This document shows, in pieces, positions 10,576-24,100 of a stretch of DNA of 64,000 bases; the stretch's first letter is position 1; each line of letters begins with the position of its first letter. The position numbers were made by a program, and so were the translations under genes. The stretch spans positions 5,365,013 to 5,429,012 of the forward strand of contig NW_006917093.1 in NCBI RefSeq assembly GCF_000516985.1, read 5' to 3'. The notes below the pieces were generated by a model that made no database searches, was not told the DNA's origin, and was given only the letters and a program-made list of their open reading frames with translations. Source of the stretch: Pestalotiopsis fici W106-1 (taxonomy: Eukaryota; Ascomycota; Sordariomycetes; Amphisphaeriales; Sporocadaceae).

Positions 10576-11325
10576 CTACCTATATCCATCAGCGGATGCG
10601 GTTCGATCCCGGGCCAACGGGGTCAATCCCGTCTCAACTTCACACGAAGAAAACCCAACAAATGCCTTGGTAGTTCGTTGTTCGAGAGCATCGACATCGA
10701 GATCAAGAGCGCGGACGAGCACCTCAGCACAGTGTTGCGTGTGTGAGAACTCCAGGCTGTCGTCGTCCAAATACAACCCACCACGTAAGTAGCCTCTGTG
10801 CTGCCTCAGCCACGCATAAGCACAGTGAACGACGTGGTCTCTGATACTTGTAAAGTACCCAAGTGGCGCAACTCTTTCCGACATTGCATCTAGATCCAGC
10901 ATTTCTTTGCCCTGCCAGTCGTTGGACCCGACCCAATCGGCTGCTTCTTGATACGCCTCCGTGATCTCCTTGTCGAAACATGGTTCTGGAATCCATACAA
11001 CCGATAACGGATCGTACACACAGCCAAGCGCTCTGGCTTCAGCGGTCGAATTACCGCAGTTGAGAGTTGTGGTCGAGATACTGTTCTGAGATGTGAAGTG
11101 GGGTTGCAACCAGAAGGCGAGCAGCCAAAATAGGGATGTGCAGAGAAATGTAAAAACGATGGGGAGATGTCTTGTCTTCCAAGAGCGAGCATTCCTAGCA
11201 TTCTTGGGCTTTTCATCATCGTCAACAAGCAGTCGCTCTTCCGCCCCGGGATCTATTTATCGTGTTAGTGGACCGAATTCTTTCAATAACATCTGAACGT
11301 ACTCACAATCATCAACAGTACGCAT
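10576..11325 (-). CDS. Membrane-anchored protein with two HxxHC motifs (uncharacterised fungal family)
   Basis: Exons 11325-11307 and 11252-10576, intron 11253-11306, 231 residues. A short acidic N-terminus is followed by one membrane helix (LPIVFTFLCTSLFWLLAFWL), then LNCGNSTAEARALGCVYD, a WIPEPCFD motif, and two HxxHC motifs: RDHVVHCAYAW and FSHTQHCAEVL. The CGxSTAEARxxGCxxD opening is a conserved fungal family I recognise by pattern but cannot name. Topology and the paired HxxHC motifs parallel UstYa proteins although the rest is unlike DUF3328. Location next to the UstYa/precursor set suggests a tailoring role in the same pathway (inference). The last residues after GFSSC are less certain, since an intron there cannot be excluded. 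Confidence 0.78.
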
Positions 11326-11599
11326 GTTGGTCGTCAGCTCTGAACACTTGCTGAAAACGGGCAAGAGAGGTAGCAGGTTGGGAGTGCTTTCCCTTCTACT
11401 GGGAGATATTCTAGACAGAGACTGATAGATAAATTAATGGAAGGGAGCGATGGAACTACCAAGGTTGCGGACGTAAGCAACAACCCCCTTCTAGGTCACT
11501 CGCAAGGCATGCGCGGATCGGATACCTGGGAACCTAGAATGAATTAGACACACACCCCCCAAAATCGACCTTAGAACCAGAACATATGATAAATACTCC

Positions 11600-14500
11600 C
11601 TGTGGAGCATTTATTATTCACCAATCTATTTATTGGAGCATAAACCTTTTCGGTAAAATACCAAGATTTAGCCTTGCAAACTTGCATAACCGATAATTGT
11701 TATAATTGCGATATAAGCCCCGTTTTAACATAATATCGCTTAAAATGGGACTAGCGCATAAACGTTTAAAGAAATTTAATCTACGTGAATGGTTAATATT
11801 CTATGCTTACCTAACATCATACTCTATAGTTTTCCAGGTGTACGGCCACATTTCTTGGCGTGGTGTTGTTGACTAATTATACGGCTGTATTTAAGTAAAA
11901 TCGGGCCTGATCGTTTTGCTTTTTGCGGCTTTAAACTTTTTTTACGCTTTTAAAGCAGTTTTAAATTTAAATATATTAAATAAAATAATATTTTCCGTTA
12001 TTATTTATTAATCCGTATTAAATTTATATTTTTTAGTATTAATTTAATGCTTTTATAGCGTTGCAAAAGCGTGTTTTTTTAACCTATTTTTACGCTATTT
12101 TTAATTTTAAAGCGTAGTTTTTTTAGCCGTAAAGCGTATTATTTATTATATTTGGTTTATATTTATTAATAGGTGTATTTTTACGGTAATTTTCGGTAAT
12201 TATTTATAAAGTTATATTATTTTATAATTTAAATTCGATTTAAATAAAATTAAAATTTATTTTTGGGCGAATTAGGAAGGCTTTTATTTATTTTTTTGGT
12301 TTTCGTAATTTTTTTTTATAAACTTTTTTTTTTTTTACGTTTTTTTGCGCTATACGTTTTTTGCTTATTTTATTTTTTTTTATAATAGCGATACCTGCTT
12401 TTTTTGCTTATATATTATTACCGAAATATATTTTTTGCCGGTTTCCCTAAATTAGTGCTAATATTTAACCTATAGTTATAAAGTTTAAACCGTACGTTTA
12501 GGCCTTAAAATATACGCAAAAAAAGGCTATTTATGCTTATTATTATTTTTTTTATATATATAAAATAAAATTAAAAATTTTAAATTACCTTTTAGCGTTA
12601 TTTTTTATATTTTATTTTATCGTAGGAAAATCGCTTAAAAGCCGTGCCTAAAAAGGATTATTTTTCCTTATTTAGGTATAAATTTAATTTACGGGCGATA
12701 TAAAATTAAAAAAGGCGCTTAAAATTTCCCGGTATTCGCTTTTAAGCGAATTTTATAATGCTTTATATATCGTATAAATCCGAATAAAGCTTATTAGCCG
12801 GATATTAAGGCAAAAAATAATTAAAAACGTTTTTTATTACGGGTTATATAAAAGCTGTATTTTTAGGCGTAGGATTTTAAAAAGTATTATTAGGTAATAG
12901 GTATATACGAAATTATATAAATGTGTTTCGGTGGCTATTATTACTTAAAATGTTTTTTTTTTCCTAATAAACCTTTTTTAAGCGATATAACGGTTTTTCG
13001 GGCGGCTATTTTATAAGTTAGGTTTGTTGCGTTTATTATTAATTTAACGGGGGATAAATCGGCTATTAAATTATTTATATACCTTTTATTTAACGTATTT
13101 TTAACTAAAAATAAAACGGTTATAATCGAGGTTAAATAGGATAAGCAATTTTAATCCGACGTTAATAAATATATTCGAATATAAAATATAATTATAAATT
13201 TTAAAAACGATAACGCTAATTAAATTAGGGTTAATAATATTAACTTTATTCCGTTAGCGGTATATAAGCTCGAAAAGCTATTTTTTATAAAAAAAGCAAA
13301 AAATAAAATTTAATTTTTTTTAGGCCCGGATAAAACCGGGTCGGGCCGTTTACGTAATATTTAAAAAAATATTAAGGCTAAAATAAATAAAATAAAAAAA
13401 TATAATTTTAGTATAAAACGGCAGGTTTTAAATAAGGCCAAGCGTTATATTACGTAATAATTTATTACGGATCGCGCTTTTATAGTTTTAGCGTCGATAA
13501 AAGTAATTACGCCGCTATATAAATAAACGAAATTTATTAAAAATAAATTAGTATTAACGCTTAAAGCCGCGCTTTTAAATCTTTATATAACTTATAAGCA
13601 TACGGCCGCAGAGGCAAAGGACGATAATAGCGATAATTCGGAGGCTTTCGTATTTATTAATAGCCTAAAGCGTTTTAAAAGGCTAGCGAGGTAATTTATT
13701 TTTTTCGATTTAGCGAAAATATATAAATAAATAAATCGGGTTTAGGTTTTTTTTATTAATTAACGTTTTATTATTTTTGCTTATATTTAGCGTTTATTTT
13801 TATTTATATTAACGTATTATACGATTAATATTATATTTTATTTATATTAATTACCGGTTTATATACCGATAAAATTATATTAATTTATAAATAGCTTTTT
13901 TATATTATATTTAGCCCGATATAACGCGTTTAATCGCGTATGCGCTTTTTTCGTAAAATTTATAAATTTATAATTATTATAAATTTTTTTTAATACCTAT
14001 ATTTATTTATTAATGCTATAGCTCCGCTAAAGCTAACGCGTAAATAGCGTATATATAGCTATTACGGCCGCGATTAATTTTTTAAAAAAATTAAATTTAA
14101 CGCAAAAAATAATTTATATAAAAATTATAAAAAAAGCATTAGTTATTATAGCTTGCCTAATAATAAACGGCGTTTTATTTTTTAATCGATTTTTTTCCGC
14201 GATTTTTCGATTTCGAGATTTTTTAAATAAGCCCGGCGGATACCTTTTATTATATAAAACTTTATTATTAACGAAAACCCGGATAAATAAGGCCCGGCTA
14301 TATTAAAAAATAAATATAATTTAAAATTATTTAATTTTTTGCCTATAGGCTCGGATAAATTTAATACCGATTAAAAGATATATATTAAGGCTAATATAAC
14401 TTTTTATAAATAAAATTTTAGCCCGGTATTCGCGCCCCGGCGCCTAAACCTAACGGCTAAATATATTATATAATTTTTTATTAATAATCCGTTTACGGTT

Positions 14501-15186
14501 TTTAACGACGACGTTAGCGCTATAATATATTAATATAATTATTATAACGCTTTTTATTAAAAAAATAAAATTATTAGGGCTAAATATAGCGAAAGCTTTA
14601 AATTTAGTAAATATTATAATAACGGCCGAGTCGTTTTTTAGCCGTTTTTAAAACCGCCCGGTTTCCTTTAGGCGCTGTTTTCCGGGCGCGATACCCGTAA
14701 TAAGGCGTTTTATAATGCTTTATAATAATATAATGCCGTTTATTCGTTTATATTTATATAGCTTTTAGTATTATTTAAATTTAAAATACTTTAATTTAAT
14801 AATAATAGCCTTAATTATTATTATATATAAAATGCTTTTTATTATAAAACCGGACTTTTATAGCTATAGGTTAAGTTTAAGCCGACGTATTAGTAATTAT
14901 ATTTTTTAAACCCGAAAAAAGCCGTATTAATGCGAATAAGCCTAAACGATAGCTTTAATTTAAATATAATAGTTTAGCTATTAAATTATTTTTATTATTA
15001 TAATCCGTATATAAAAATTTACGCGATTATTCGGGAGCGTTTTGCTTAAATAATCGTTAAATAGCGCCGTTAAAATTTAAATAGCGAGGCTTTATAAATT
15101 ATTTTAAATTTTAATTTTCGTTTAGTATTAAAAAAAGGCGTAAATCGCCGGCGGGAAAACCTTTCGGTCGTTAATAATATTATTAG
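11600..15186. mobile_element. RIP-degraded AT-rich DNA, unclassified repeat remnant
   Basis: Extremely AT-rich, with TpA everywhere, scarce CpA and TpG, but CpG still common (GCGTT, CGGTA, CGTAA). This is the signature of RIP, which converts CpA to TpA on either strand. No open frame of any length survives. The sequence runs into the left LTR of the first Copia element. I could not identify the original element. Confidence 0.7.
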
Positions 15187-15419
15187 TGTTGATCAAGGTG
15201 GTGCTTTCCTATTGGAGTTTAAACTGGTCTGGTATAGGTGTCAATTGTGTAATATATTGATCTATATTCTACGCCTTTTAGTTTTAATAAGGTGTACGCT
15301 TATTTGGGTGGCCCCGGCTAATCCCCGGGAGGTCCCGTATATTTATTTAAATACTATAGGGTTAATCCGTGTGCTTAAATATACCCTAGTATATAGGAAC
15401 CATAATCTACCATCTGATA
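15187..15419. repeat. Left LTR of Copia element 1
   Basis: 233 bp, starts TGTTGATCAAGG and ends CCATCTGATA; the terminal CA expected is TA, as RIP would give. It contains a GC-rich GGCCCCGGCTAATCCCCGGG block that escaped mutation in both copies. Confidence 0.9.
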
Positions 15420-18400
15420 TACCCCTTTAAATTCACGATTTATTATAGATTTGGCTATATTTAAATTAAAGTTGCTAATTAGCAAAATATGGCTTTTTTT
15501 AGGGCTATTCGTTTTAATTACGATAAGCAACGTTAAGTCCTATTTATTGCAGAAAATTCTGCTATTTGCCTATTAGCAAGCTTTTCGTTAATCTATTTAT
15601 TATTATTTTATTTAAGGGTTTATAAATAATTTTAATTTTTTTTTTAGGCTTTTTGTCGTAACTAATAATTATGGATATTTATATAACGGAGCTTTGTTTT
15701 TAATAACGCGATTTTAGCGTTAATTAAATTAATAGTTTGCTTATTATTATACTTAATAATAATAGTATTATTATTTAGCTATATCGATAATTCCTTTAAT
15801 AATCGGCTAACGAATAATATTTTTTTGGCAGTTTACGCTAGGGTAAGTAATTTAGTTTTTATAGTGGAAGTGGTAATTATATTTTATTTATTTGATCGCT
15901 AATTAATTAATTTTCCGAATAGCTTTATAGCGAATGCTTAGGTATTTTTGTAATCGATATTATTATCGGCAAATAATGCGTTATTAGTAATTATTAAATT
16001 AAAAAATCCTCCGATTTTAAGCGAGAGTTTTTTAATATTAATTAGGTAAATTAAAGCTCGATTAGCAGCTTTTTAATATATTTAGCTTAGATTATTAAGG
16101 AATCGAGCTAATTTAGCTATTGCGAATACGATATTTAGTTTCGTAAATATAGCCGCAAATAGCAATAATCCGATTTTTTTTAATATTTTTATATTTTATA
16201 AGGAAACGCTATAATTAATCGAGGTATAAGTTTTTCGTAGCCTATTAGCGTTATATAGATTTTTTTTTTATTTATAAATTTGGCGATTTTTTTAAAATAA
16301 GCCTTTTAGGAGAGCCAGATTATTTTAAATGCATGATTTCTAATTATTTTTATTTTAAAGAACTATTATATTAATTTGCTATTATTAATTTTGTATTTTT
16401 TTATAAGGTATTATATTAAGTGATTAATAGCCTTTTTATTTTTATTCCTATATACGATAATTATATCGTTAACGTAAAAAAAAATTAGCACTTTTTTTTT
16501 AATAAATGCGTAGGGCTTATATAATATTTAAATATAACCGATTTCGGCTAGAGTTTTTATAAATTTTTTTTGCTATAATAATAATAATATCCGTAATTTA
16601 TAAAATGCTTTATTTAATAATAATATAGCGTTTTTTTTTCGATATTTATCCGGCATTTTTATAAATATATTTTAATTAATAGGAGCGTATATAAACGCGT
16701 TTATTACGTCGTATTATATTAATTTAAAATCGAATTTCGCTATAATTGCGATTAAGGTGCGAAATGATTTTCTAGCCAATATAGCCGCGTAAATTTCCTA
16801 ATTCTAGGATTTCGCCTATTAATTACCGCAAACGACGAGTTTTGCTTTGCATTTTTGGAATTTCCTGTATTTATTAAATTTATATATGTATACCTATATA
16901 TAATTAAAGATTTATTTACCTTTTATTCGTAAATTTTTTTTATTAATTTCGATCTAAAATCGCATATTTTTATAATTTTATAAATAATTAGCTTTTATTT
17001 AAAGGAATAATTTGCTAAACGGATAATAATATAATTTATAATGCTATTTAAAAAAAGCTGGGATTTCCGCTTTATAAATTTTTACCTTTTAATAAAAAAA
17101 GCGTTTTAGTTTCGCTTTATCGTTTTAATTATTGCTTTATCCTATTTTAAAAACGGCTTTATAACTAATTAAGAAAGCTATTTGCTATAGGATTATTTTA
17201 AGTCCTTTTTTTAATAACGCCGTATTTTTAATCGTAATCGCCTTTATATTATATATTAATAAAGCTAATAAAAATATTTATAATAAAGTTTAAAAGGCAA
17301 ATTTCGCGGTAGTAAAAGGGTATTATTTATTCTTTTTATTTAGCGCTATTTCCTTATTCTTTTAGTTACTATTTTCTTTTTAATTATTTTAATTATTGCC
17401 TAGCAGGATATTTTTTACGGCGGTATTTTTATTTTTTAATTTTTATAAAATTTCGTCCTTAAATATTGCGTAATTAGTTACGAAGTCGGCGATAAGCTAG
17501 GTATTAGCATTTAAAAGCTTATTTTTAAATATATCCTATTTTCCGTCGCATAATTCCTTTTCGTTTATAATTATATTTTTCGTATTAATTAATTTATTTT
17601 AATTAAAAATTTAAATTTTGTAAATATTAAATAACTTATATCCGATTAAATATCCTATTTATGCTTTAGGTGCTAATCGCTATAAACGGCCGAATTTTTA
17701 TTATACCGTTAGCGTTATTACGTACGCTTTATATCCGAATGCTTTAAAATAGGTTTAATTAAATTTATAACTTAAATTTAAAACTCTTTTTATTTTCGTA
17801 ACTACTTTATAAAATTTTATATATAATATATGCTATCGGGAACTATAATTCGGCGTGTGATTATATAAATATACCGCGGTTTTGCTAATTTCGGGCCAGA
17901 GTTAATAAAAGAGTTTTGCGCTAATACGCATTACCCGTTCCTTTTTTTTAATTATACCCCTTAAGCGTTTAATAGCTTTATTTTAGGCTTATATATATAA
18001 TATTAAAAGCTCGAGTTTAATATATTTATTTTTAAGGTATTTTCCTATTACTTATTTAACTTTTATAATTTCGTTATCGTATTTAATAATTTTAATTTTA
18101 ATATTATATTAGGTTTTTATTATGTTTAAAAACGATCGGAAAGCGTTAATTAATACAACCGTAATTTTTTCCGTAAAATAATAGTTTTATATATATCCCG
18201 TTTGCCGATAAATAATTAATATTTAAGATATATAATTTTCGATTTTTTTAGTATAATTATAAAAATTTATAGCTAATCGTTCGCTATAATTTTCGTTAAT
18301 TAGCCGTGGCGCTCGCTATAGTTAGCGCGTGATTTTTATAAATGTATAGGCTTTATATTTTATTATAATTAGTCTTTTAATTTTTACCCTTTAAAATAAA

Positions 18401-20214
18401 TAAATAAAGTATTCGAAAGCTACCGGGCCTAAATATCTTATTTTATAATATTATTATATAGCTTTCCTAATTAATAATAGCCTTTTTATTTATATTATAT
18501 ATTTTTTCCGGTAAATAGCAAATAACGTTAAAGGTAATTCGTAAGGTTTATATTCGAAAACGTATTATCCGTATCGGTTTTAGAATATGCTAATTAAAAA
18601 TTTATTTTTTTTGCGTAATATTATAAGGTCGTTTTTATTATCTTAATAATATTTTTATCTTTGTAATTAACGGAATAATATTAATATAATTAATAGCTTA
18701 GGATAATAGGCTATATTATTTAATAATAATATTTTAGATCCGAATTATATAATTATTATACCGTACCCGTAAATAGGTAATTTCCGGTCGCCTAACTAAA
18801 TAAAATCGTAATTAGGAGCTTACCTATAATTAATAAGCTTTTTTTTTATATTTATAATTAAAATTGTTATCGCTGGATTTAGGATAATTAAATGGCGCAA
18901 AGGGTAGTTTTTTGTAAATACTATAAAACTGCTTTATATATTTGCTATTAATCGTCCGTTCTATTAATTTATATTAATTAAAAGCGATTTTTTTTTTAAT
19001 TATTCGTAATATATTAATTCGGCTGGTTTTAATCCTTTTTATGCTATAAACTTATTTTTATAGGTTAGGGTCTTTTTTAAAGGCTTTATTTATTTATATT
19101 TGCATTTTATTTTTAGGGACAAAACTTGGATAGGCTTTTTTTAAAAATACGTAAAAATATAAATTAAAAGCGTAAAAAAGGTGGTAAATAGGGCATTTAA
19201 TATTTTTTTGCCTTTTATTATAAATAATTCGTCTATTTTTTTTTTTACGTAGATTAGCCGCATTTAATCGGAGAGGCATTTAATTTTTAATAAAGTAAGC
19301 GTCTTTATTTTATCCGTTTTAAGGCTATTTTTTAGCTTTATTAGCGTAAATTGCGAAAGCGCCTTTCCTAATTTTTAGCCTAATCGGTTATTAGATGCTT
19401 AAGCTTTTACGGAAGTTGTTGCTTATTACCCGATATTTTAAGTTTTTATTTAAAATATTTTATTTTTTGTAAATTTAATAAAAAGCGGCTTATTATAATA
19501 TAATTAAAATAATTGTATTTAGGAAGTTTATAGCCTAAGCCGAATTATTTTATATTTTAATTATTTGTTTTATTTAGGCTTTCGCTATAATTATTTTTTA
19601 TTTATTAACCTAATTAATAGCTTTTTTAATATTTTCGGAGGCTTAAAAGCTTTTAAATATTATTTTTTTATTTTTTTTTTATTATTTATAGCTAATTTGC
19701 TATAGCGAGCCCTTAGATTTTCGTATTATTTATATAGGGGTTTGTTAATTAAGTAATATATGGAAAAAAAGTTTAAAAAAATCGTTATAATTATTTATTT
19801 CGTGATTTCTTTAATCGCCGTATATTGTTTAGCGTATATAGCCTTTTTTATTTTATAATAGTTATAATCGAGGTTAAATAATTTCTAACCTCCTTTAATA
19901 AGATTCGTGATCGTCTATTCTCCGTTTTTTTTATTTTATATAATTAAATCGTCGTTTATATTTATAGCTTCGAAGATAGCAGCCGCGGTTTTTATATATT
20001 TAGTTTTTTTTATATCCGGTTCGATTGGGGTTTTAATTAAAGTCGTTTTATTTTTAAAGTAATTAGTTAATCCGGTAATTTATGCTTGGATTTAAAACGC
20101 ATATTCCTAATTATTTTAATCGGAGGTTATTTTTAACGATGCCGTTAGGCCGATTCCGGCTTTTTTCGTAGTTATTATTTTCGTAGCTTCGGCGGAGGCA
20201 TTGAGATTTTTAAT

Positions 20215-20447
20215 TATTAATTAAAGTGGTGCTTTCCTATTAGAGTTTAAACTGGTTTGGTATAGGTGTTAATTATATAATATATTGATTTATGTTTTAC
20301 GCTTTTTAGTTTTAATAAAGTGTACGCTTATTTAGGTGGCCCCGGCTAATCCCCGGGAGGTCCCGTATATTTATTTAAATATTATAGGGTTGATCCGTGT
20401 GCTCAAGCACACCCCAGTGTATAGGAACCATAATCCACCATCTGATA
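20215..20447. repeat. Right LTR of Copia element 1 (5' LTR for the minus-strand element)
   Basis: 233 bp, same length as the left copy. It starts TATTAATTAAAG where the left LTR has TGTTGATCAAGG, a pure RIP-type difference. Its far end (GCTCAAGCACACCCCAGTG) is less mutated than the left copy. Confidence 0.9.
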
Positions 20448-20542
20448 ATTAGCCTTTTTCCGGATTATGCCGAGCCCGAACGCTAGCGTAAAATAATTTT
20501 AGCGGAGCGTAATTTTAGGGAATTTGCGTTAAAAAGGATTTT

Positions 20543-21171
20543 TGTTTTAAGGTATGATTGGTGGATCATAAACTTAGGCACAGGGAAGCGTTCGTATGAT
20601 TCGTAGAATCAGGCCGTAGGAGTAGTTATAGGGCTATATAACTAATTTATTAAAGCTTAAGGAAAGAATAACTAATTACGGAGGAATAACTACCTTTTAT
20701 ACCTATAAAATCAACTAATAAGAACATTCTGGAATATATTACTAATAAACTGGATTATAAATCAAATTAATTAGTAATAAGGTTGATTTATAATCGAAGA
20801 AACTATAAAATTCTATGGATTTCTACGGTGTGGGTTACCCTATAACCCTGGGACCATTATGGCCAGGTGCACTGGCCACACTTAGTAGGGCTTGATCCAG
20901 TGGAACGTTCCACTGGATTCCAGTGGGTTCCAATGGCCATAGTGGCCACAATAGTCAATTATAATAATTTATTAACTGTATAGCACTATGAATAGTGGCT
21001 GTAAGTGGTGCTGTATTGATTGTAAGTTAGTATAGGGTAAGTTCCACTGATTTCCCATATATCGTTATTTAACGATATCTCGATGGGTTTTATAGCTGTT
21101 ATAACGATATAATATATGTTATAAAGCTAATTTTATATATTATACGATGCTATATTAATATCCGTGCAATA
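20543..21171. repeat. Left LTR of Copia element 2
   Basis: 629 bp, TGTTTTAAGG to GTGCAATA. It contains a perfect 22-bp palindrome centred on AACGTT (20896-20917), adjacent to a further CCAGTGG copy, and a near-palindromic TATCGTTATTTAACGATA. Less mutated than the right LTR in its GC-rich centre. Confidence 0.88.
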
Positions 21172-24100
21172 CTCCCTTTATTAAATAGTATCGGTTAAAT
21201 TTAATAATTTGATAAATTTCTGAAATTTATCTTTAGGAAGTGGCTTTATAAGGCCGTTTACTGGTATATCGTTGGTTAAAATATATTCGATTCGAATATT
21301 TTTATTTTTAACCTTTTATTATATATAAAAATACCGTATAGCCGTATATTTAATATATTAGTAATATTCCGGATTATATGCTAAATTTATAGCCTTTATA
21401 TTATTTTTTTAATTAATACGGTATTTATATTAATACCGATTTCCGTAAAAAGATTTTTTAATTATATTGCTTTACGGGTAGCCTGCTCTAACCCGTTAAA
21501 TTTGGCTTCGGTGGTTAATAAAAAAATCGTAGATTGCCGTTTCGATTTCCAATTTATCGGCCCGTTATTTAAAATAAATAAATAACCGGACGTTAATTTA
21601 TGGGTTTCGTAATTACTAGTAAAATCGGCATCGGAATAATTTATTAATCCGGGTTTTATTTTCCCGTTAAAGGTAATTCTAAGGTGGTAATAGGATTTTA
21701 AATAATTAAATACCCTTTTTACCCTTTTTATCGTGGTTTTCGATAGGTTATATATATATTTGGCTAAATATGCTATAAGGTAAGCTAAATCGGGCCTAAT
21801 TTAAATTATAGCATATATTAATTTACCTAATAAATGCTAATATAAGTAGATAAATTCCTTTAAAGCCGGTTTTTCGTTGCTTTCTTTTGCCGTATATAAC
21901 GATTTTAGGAATCTAAGGCTAAGTGGTATATTAGCCGGTTTTATATCGGAAAATCCGTTAATTTCCAATAATTTTTTAAGGTAAATTGCCTAATTTATAC
22001 GAATTATTTTATTTTTTCGATTTTTTTTAATTTATATACCAAAAAAATAAAAGATTGGTCCTAAATCTTTTATTTCGAATTTTTTCGAAATATCCTATTT
22101 TAATTAGTTAATTTTACGTAAATTAGGGCCAAAAATCAGGAAATTATTTATATAAATTATAATAAAAATATTAGATTTTTTATTATAATAAGCTAATTCG
22201 TTTAAAATAAGTGGATTAAATCTAAGCTTTTTTAAGCTGTTTTTTAGCGTAATTTGCTATTAGCGTAGATTTTATTTAAAACCGTATAAGGCCTTTTTAA
22301 GCTAAATTACCTGGGAGTCGTCGTTTTTCCAACCGAAATTATTTAATTCCGGGTTTTCGGAAAAAAATTCGGATAATCCATTTATAGGGGTAATATATAT
22401 TTTTTCGTATAATTCCCCGTTTAAAAAGGCACCGATTATATCGATTTATTCGATTTCCTAATCGTAATAAGCTATTAAGGCTAATAAAAGCCTTTAAATA
22501 ATAGATTTTATTTTTATAGCAAATGTTTCGAAATAATCGATTTTATATCGTTATTCGAATTTATATATAATTAATTTAGCTTTATATTTATCGATATTAC
22601 CGTTTTTATCGGTTTTTCTTTTAAATACCTATTTTATAGATAATAGGATTTTACCGGCTTTTTGGACTTTATTTCGATCGATGGCTTAAAAAGTCCTTTT
22701 CTAAATTAATTGCCGTAATTCAGCGTATATAACCTGGTTTTATTTTTCCTTTTTAGGGCTTTTTAGCGCCTATTTTATAGTTTTCGGTTTTGTATAACCT
22801 GAATTTTTAATAATTAAATAATACGAAATATCGGCAAATAATTCGTCGTATATAACGAATTTATTTCGTTCGGAATCCGTAAATTTCGGAAGAATTACCT
22901 TAATATTCGATTTATTCGGAATAATCGAAAAAGTATTATTAATATCTATAAATTCGGAATTTATACTAGATCTATTATCTATATTAGATTTATTCCCGGG
23001 TAAATCCGGTCGATCGTTAATTATAGATTTATTCGTAATAAATCGAAGAATTCGATCGTTTCCGGGAGTTGGATTTAGTGGATTTTATAGATCCACCGTT
23101 TCCGGGATTTATAATTAAATAAATTCACCATCGGTAGAACTTTTATCCGGTGTTATTTCCTGATCCGGTAATTCCGAATCCGGTAATTTCTCCCCTTTTT
23201 TTCGATTTTCAGGTAATAATCGAATATAAAAGGTCCGTATAATCTGTAACTTATACGGTTAATCGGGAAAATATACGTAATAAATTTTATTACCGTTATA
23301 TCTAATTATTTTCCCGTTTTCGGTAGTAACTCCGAATTTATCGGAGTTTTTACGGATTTTTTTCGGTTTATAAACTAAAACCGGTATTCCTAAGGCATAG
23401 ATTTGGGATAAATTAGGCGTATTATCCCTTTTTAGCCAGAAATAATCGTAAAATTCCTAGTAGGGGGTAAATAAACCGGATGCCGTAATAGTGAAATTTA
23501 TTAAATAAACCACTGCTTTTGCAACAAATTCCTAAAGGTTTTTCGGGAGTTATAAATCGATAAAAACCGTTTTAGTTTTTTCGATAATAATCCGGTTTAT
23601 ACGTTCGGCTATACCGTTCTATTCTAATATATAAAAGGTTATAGGTTCGAAAATAATCCCTTTTTCGGTTAAATAATTTTCTAATTTAACCGGGGAAAAC
23701 TTCCTACCGTTATCTATGCGAATAATATTCGGATATTTTCCGAATTAGGTTTTATAATATTCGATTTTATTTATTACAATATCGAATATATCGGATTTTT
23801 CTTTAGAAAATTCAATTTCCCGAAATCCGGTTTTATTATCCGTAAAACCAATTATATATTTATAACCGGAATAACTAAAAAGGGTAATATAAACCGTATC
23901 GATATAAATATAATATAACGGTTTATTAGCCCTATTCGGATTCGTACGGGGCTAATTTCGGGTAAATTTTCCCGAAATATAAGATTCGCAATTTAAATCT
24001 TCCTTTTTTAATTCCTTTTTAAGAATCCCCGTAATTATTTTAGCTATTTTAGCTAAAATATCGTAGCTAAGGTGGCTAAGTCGTTTATGCCATTTTTCCG

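Larger units (their letters stand above)
15187..20447 (-). mobile_element. Ty1/Copia LTR retrotransposon 1, RIP-inactivated
   Basis: Two 233-bp LTRs (15187-15419 and 20215-20447) differ almost only by C-to-T and G-to-A changes and are flanked by the same 5-bp target duplication ATTAG (15182-15186 and 20448-20452). The coding strand is minus: just inside the right LTR an ATG at 20201 opens a Gag-like frame (MPPPKLRK, then stops). Around 17,640-17,690 the minus strand reads RLAPKA-stop-IGYLIGYK, a Copia integrase-side motif. At about 16,455-16,476 it reads YVNDIIIV, the reverse-transcriptase box with the first Asp changed to Asn. Gag-integrase-RT order along the minus strand is Copia-like. Stops occur throughout, so the element is dead. 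Confidence 0.9.

Noticed and set aside
10595..10625. GGTTCGATCCCGG, resembling a tRNA T-arm
   Set aside because: It lies in the 3' coding part of the HxxHC gene, and no acceptor stem, D-arm or anticodon arm can be placed around it.
15212..15430. 72-codon frame in the AT-rich island
   Set aside because: It lies almost wholly inside the left LTR of Copia element 1; a chance frame in the GC-richer LTR core.
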